A stretch of 64,000 nucleotides of DNA, from the NCBI GenBank assembly GCA_947501045.1, contig CANMUI010000011.1, forward strand, positions 1 to 64,000, in the 5' to 3' direction. A program made the translations under genes and the position numbers. Below the pieces are notes generated by a model. The model worked only from the letters and a program-made list of their open reading frames with translations, searched no databases and was not told where the DNA came from. Positions 62,075-64,000 of the stretch are shown one piece after another. The DNA is from an uncultured Psychrobacter sp. (lineage in GTDB: Bacteria > Pseudomonadota > Gammaproteobacteria > Pseudomonadales > Moraxellaceae). The first letter of the stretch is position 1. Each line of letters starts with the position of its first letter.

Positions 62075-62794
62075 ATGGCAAATCCTATTGTCAGTCGCGC
62101 TGAACTTGCGGTCGGTGGTGAGCCGATGACCGTTAAAGGCGTGGTACAAAAAACGACCATGCTTTTAGGCTTGTCAGCACTCTCTGGTTTAGGCTTTTTC
62201 TTTTATGCCATTGCTGCTGGTTTGTCTAGCAATTTTATTTATATGACAGCGATTATCAGCATGTTTGCTGGTGTTGGTCTAGCGTTTTTTATGATTTTTA
62301 AGCCGCATATGGCAAAAAAGTTAGCTATTCCCTACGCTTTGTTAGAAGGTTTATTTTTGGGCGGCATCTCTATGATCTTTATGAGTATGTACCCAAGCGT
62401 GCCTTTAACAGCACTATGTGCAACCTTTGTCACAGCGGCAGTAATGCTAGGGTTATATCGCTCAGGTTTGGTCAAAGTTACTGATAAATTCCGCTCTATC
62501 ATGATGTCAGCTGTATTTGCCATTATGATTTTGTATGTGGTGCAGTGGGGCTTTATTTTGTTTGGCTCAAGCTTACCGTTCTTATTTGATGGCGGCATGA
62601 TCGCTATTGGCTTTAGCTTATTTGTCATTGTCATCGCTTCATTTAGCTTATTGCTTGATTTTGATAATATCGAGCGCGGCGTAGCAGCTGGTGTCTCTGA
62701 AGATTATGAATGGATATTTAGTGTCGGTATCGTAGCGACTCTAGTGTGGATGTACATTGAGTTCCTGCGTCTGCTAAGCTATCTACAAGACTAA
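62075..62794 (+). CDS. Bax inhibitor-1/YccA-family membrane protein
   Basis: A 239-residue inner-membrane protein with about seven transmembrane helices (first at about 28-50, TTMLLGLSALSGLGFFFYAI). It belongs to the DUF4870-free "Bax inhibitor-1-like" group related to YccA: IPYALLEGLFLGGIS, and the late DFDNIERGVAAGVSEDYEW segment are typical. Family members interact with FtsH or conduct ions in other bacteria; no function can be assigned here. GAGGA precedes the ATG. A strong terminator follows. Confidence 0.9.
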   Translation: MANPIVSRAELAVGGEPMTVKGVVQKTTMLLGLSALSGLGFFFYAIAAGLSSNFIYMTAIISMFAGVGLAFFMIFKPHMAKKLAIPYALLEGLFLGGISMIFMSMYPSVPLTALCATFVTAAVMLGLYRSGLVKVTDKFRSIMMSAVFAIMILYVVQWGFILFGSSLPFLFDGGMIAIGFSLFVIVIASFSLLLDFDNIERGVAAGVSEDYEWIFSVGIVATLVWMYIEFLRLLSYLQD

Positions 62795-62820
62795 TTAGCT
62801 AAAATAATACGACTTAAACC

Positions 62821-62855
62821 AAAACGGCCTGTTATTCATAATAGGCCGTTTTTTA
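62821..62855. terminator. Bidirectional terminator between convergent genes
   Basis: AAAACGGCCT pairs with AGGCCGTTTT, extended by TTAT/ATAA, with a T tract on the plus strand and A tract on the other. It serves the Bax inhibitor-like gene and the P-type ATPase gene. Confidence 0.9.
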
Positions 62856-62894
62856 TAGGCAAAGATTTTAGATTATAGCTTTTAGATCATATCT

Positions 62895-64000
62895 TTAAGC
62901 ACGTTTTAAACGTAGTGCATTGAGCACTACCAGTAGCGAGCTTAGTGACATACCAATAGCGGCAAGCCAAGGCGGCACATAACCAAAGACGGCTGGCAGC
63001 AACACGATACCGTTATAGCCAAGCGCCCAGCGAAAGTTTTGTCTAATGATGCGCTCTGTTTTATCCGCGATGCGTTTGGCGGCGGTAATTGCCTCAATCT
63101 GACCGTTTAAAATGATACTGTCGCTTGAAACCTGTGCTAGATCTGCGGCGCCAGCAATAGAGGTTGACACGTCTGCAGCAGCCAATACTGGCGCATCATT
63201 GATACCATCTCCTACCATCAATACCACTGCATTTTTTGCTTGCAAGTTTTTAATATGATCGACCTTGTCCATCGGCGACAGGCCGTTATAAGCTGATTGC
63301 ATACCCAAAGATTCAGCCATAGCTAGCGCTTGCGGGCTTGGATCGCCTGTAAGCATCACTGACTCAATGTCTAAAGCTTTGAGCTTATCGAGCGTCGACT
63401 TAGCCGTATCACGTACCTTATCATTGAAATAAAAACAGGCTAGCGCTTGCCACTGCACAGACTTATAACAAGACAACACCACTGCTGAGCTGGCACGATG
63501 GGCTTTTAAATCAATGGTAACATCATCAAAAGTCTCCTCATTAGCAGCGTTCCCAGTTGTTCCATCTATCGTTACAGCTTTTGTTCTAGCCTTTATTTTA
63601 TCTAGGGCAAAATCAATATGACCGATACGGTATAGCTCGTCATCGATAACCGCTTCCACGCCACCTGCTGGATAATGCGTCAAGTCTTGTGTGGCTGGTA
63701 GATGTATTTTATAAGCAGCGGTTAGTAGCGCGTGCGCAATAGGATGACGACTACCCACTTCTAAGGCAGCTGCTATCGATAACAGCTTGTCTTGTCTTGA
63801 TTCGTCTGATTGATGGTTTTTATACTTTGTCGTTGTCGCTAAAGAATCACTCGAGGCTATTAATTCAATAGTTAATAAATTGGGCTTACCATAAGTTAGA
63901 GTGCCAGTTTTATCAAAAGCAACATGGGTAATCTCAGCCAAGGTTTGTAGCGTATGACCACGCGTAGTCAAAAAGCCATAGCTTGCCAATCGGTTGGTTG
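62895..64000 (-). CDS. Heavy-metal P-type ATPase, C-terminal part (runs off the window)
   Basis: About 368 residues of the cytoplasmic and terminal membrane part of a P1B-type ATPase. The reading frame is open to the window edge, with upstream residues TNRLASYGFLTTRGHTLQTL, so no true start is present; a TTG at 63989 should not be taken as one. The phosphorylation motif is FDKTGTLTYGKP, the N-domain has GSRHPIAHALL, and the hinge is VMLTGDPSPQALA and MVGDGINDAPVLAAADVS. Two C-terminal helices follow. The TNRLA...TRGHTLQTLA context resembles CcoI/FixI copper ATPases for cbb3 oxidase assembly, but the metal-binding CPx motif is outside the window. Confidence 0.9.
   Translation of the reverse strand, partial: TNRLASYGFLTTRGHTLQTLAEITHVAFDKTGTLTYGKPNLLTIELIASSDSLATTTKYKNHQSDESRQDKLLSIAAALEVGSRHPIAHALLTAAYKIHLPATQDLTHYPAGGVEAVIDDELYRIGHIDFALDKIKARTKAVTIDGTTGNAANEETFDDVTIDLKAHRASSAVVLSCYKSVQWQALACFYFNDKVRDTAKSTLDKLKALDIESVMLTGDPSPQALAMAESLGMQSAYNGLSPMDKVDHIKNLQAKNAVVLMVGDGINDAPVLAAADVSTSIAGAADLAQVSSDSIILNGQIEAITAAKRIADKTERIIRQNFRWALGYNGIVLLPAVFGYVPPWLAAIGMSLSSLLVVLNALRLKRA

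Noticed and set aside
63969..63989. TTG start making the P-type ATPase a complete 364-residue gene
   Set aside because: The frame continues to the window edge with conserved residues upstream, so the gene is truncated by the window.
1..64000. CRISPR array or prophage
   Set aside because: No regularly spaced repeats and no phage structural or integrase genes were seen.

Overview
The window looks like a chromosomal segment of a Moraxellaceae gammaproteobacterium, most likely Psychrobacter. The reasons are the moderate, AT-leaning composition, the alaS-lysC-csrA and prmB-aroC gene orders, an rpsF-rpsR-rplI operon without priB, a CreBC-type two-component pair, and many acidic low-complexity extensions on housekeeping proteins. 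The genus is an inference; no rRNA or tRNA gene is present to anchor it.

Layout. 1-165 holds two copies of a C5/G5 stem-loop repeat, probably insertion-sequence ends or debris, that may also terminate aceEF. 166-4809 is the pyruvate dehydrogenase pair aceE-aceF (minus strand). 5402-21502 is the most unusual part: seven consecutive plus-strand genes for exported proteins. Two are an SdrD_B/DUF11-like pair, two are a second DUF11 pair, one is a 154-residue single-module protein, one is an 1813-residue protein with DUF11, SdrD_B-like, Ig-like and C-terminal outer-membrane beta-barrel regions, and the last is a small periplasmic protein immediately downstream. They share N- and C-terminal modules and look like one envelope assembly or display system that I cannot match to a described one.

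21605-26516 (minus) carries a TetR regulator, an EEP-family nuclease/phosphatase, a glycine-zipper protein and glycerol kinase. 26795-33326 (plus) is an export locus: TolC-like protein, YihY-family membrane protein, HlyD-type adaptor and two ABC-2 permeases, with no ATPase gene in sight. 33413-39412 contains soluble transhydrogenase sthA (redox Cys replaced by Ser), a DUF4377-like lipoprotein, and the divergent pair ppsR/ppsA for PEP synthase and its regulatory kinase/phosphorylase. A 94-bp MITE-like element lies just before a GYF_2-RDD membrane protein.

40887-42071 is the rpsF-rpsR-rplI ribosomal operon, followed by a questin-oxidase-like protein, tmRNA (minus; tag ANDETYALAA), a serine carboxylesterase, and creB-creC without creD. 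Next come aroC and prmB (minus), an L,D-transpeptidase, a DUF389 membrane protein with a long acidic N-terminus, alaS, lysC, csrA, a HopJ-family protein, a DUF1315 (YeaC) protein, nadK, a Bax-inhibitor-1 family protein, and the C-terminal part of a heavy-metal P-type ATPase cut by the window edge.

Most transcription units end in clear stem-loops. Between convergent genes these are often bidirectional. I saw no tRNA, rRNA, CRISPR array, prophage or intact transposase.
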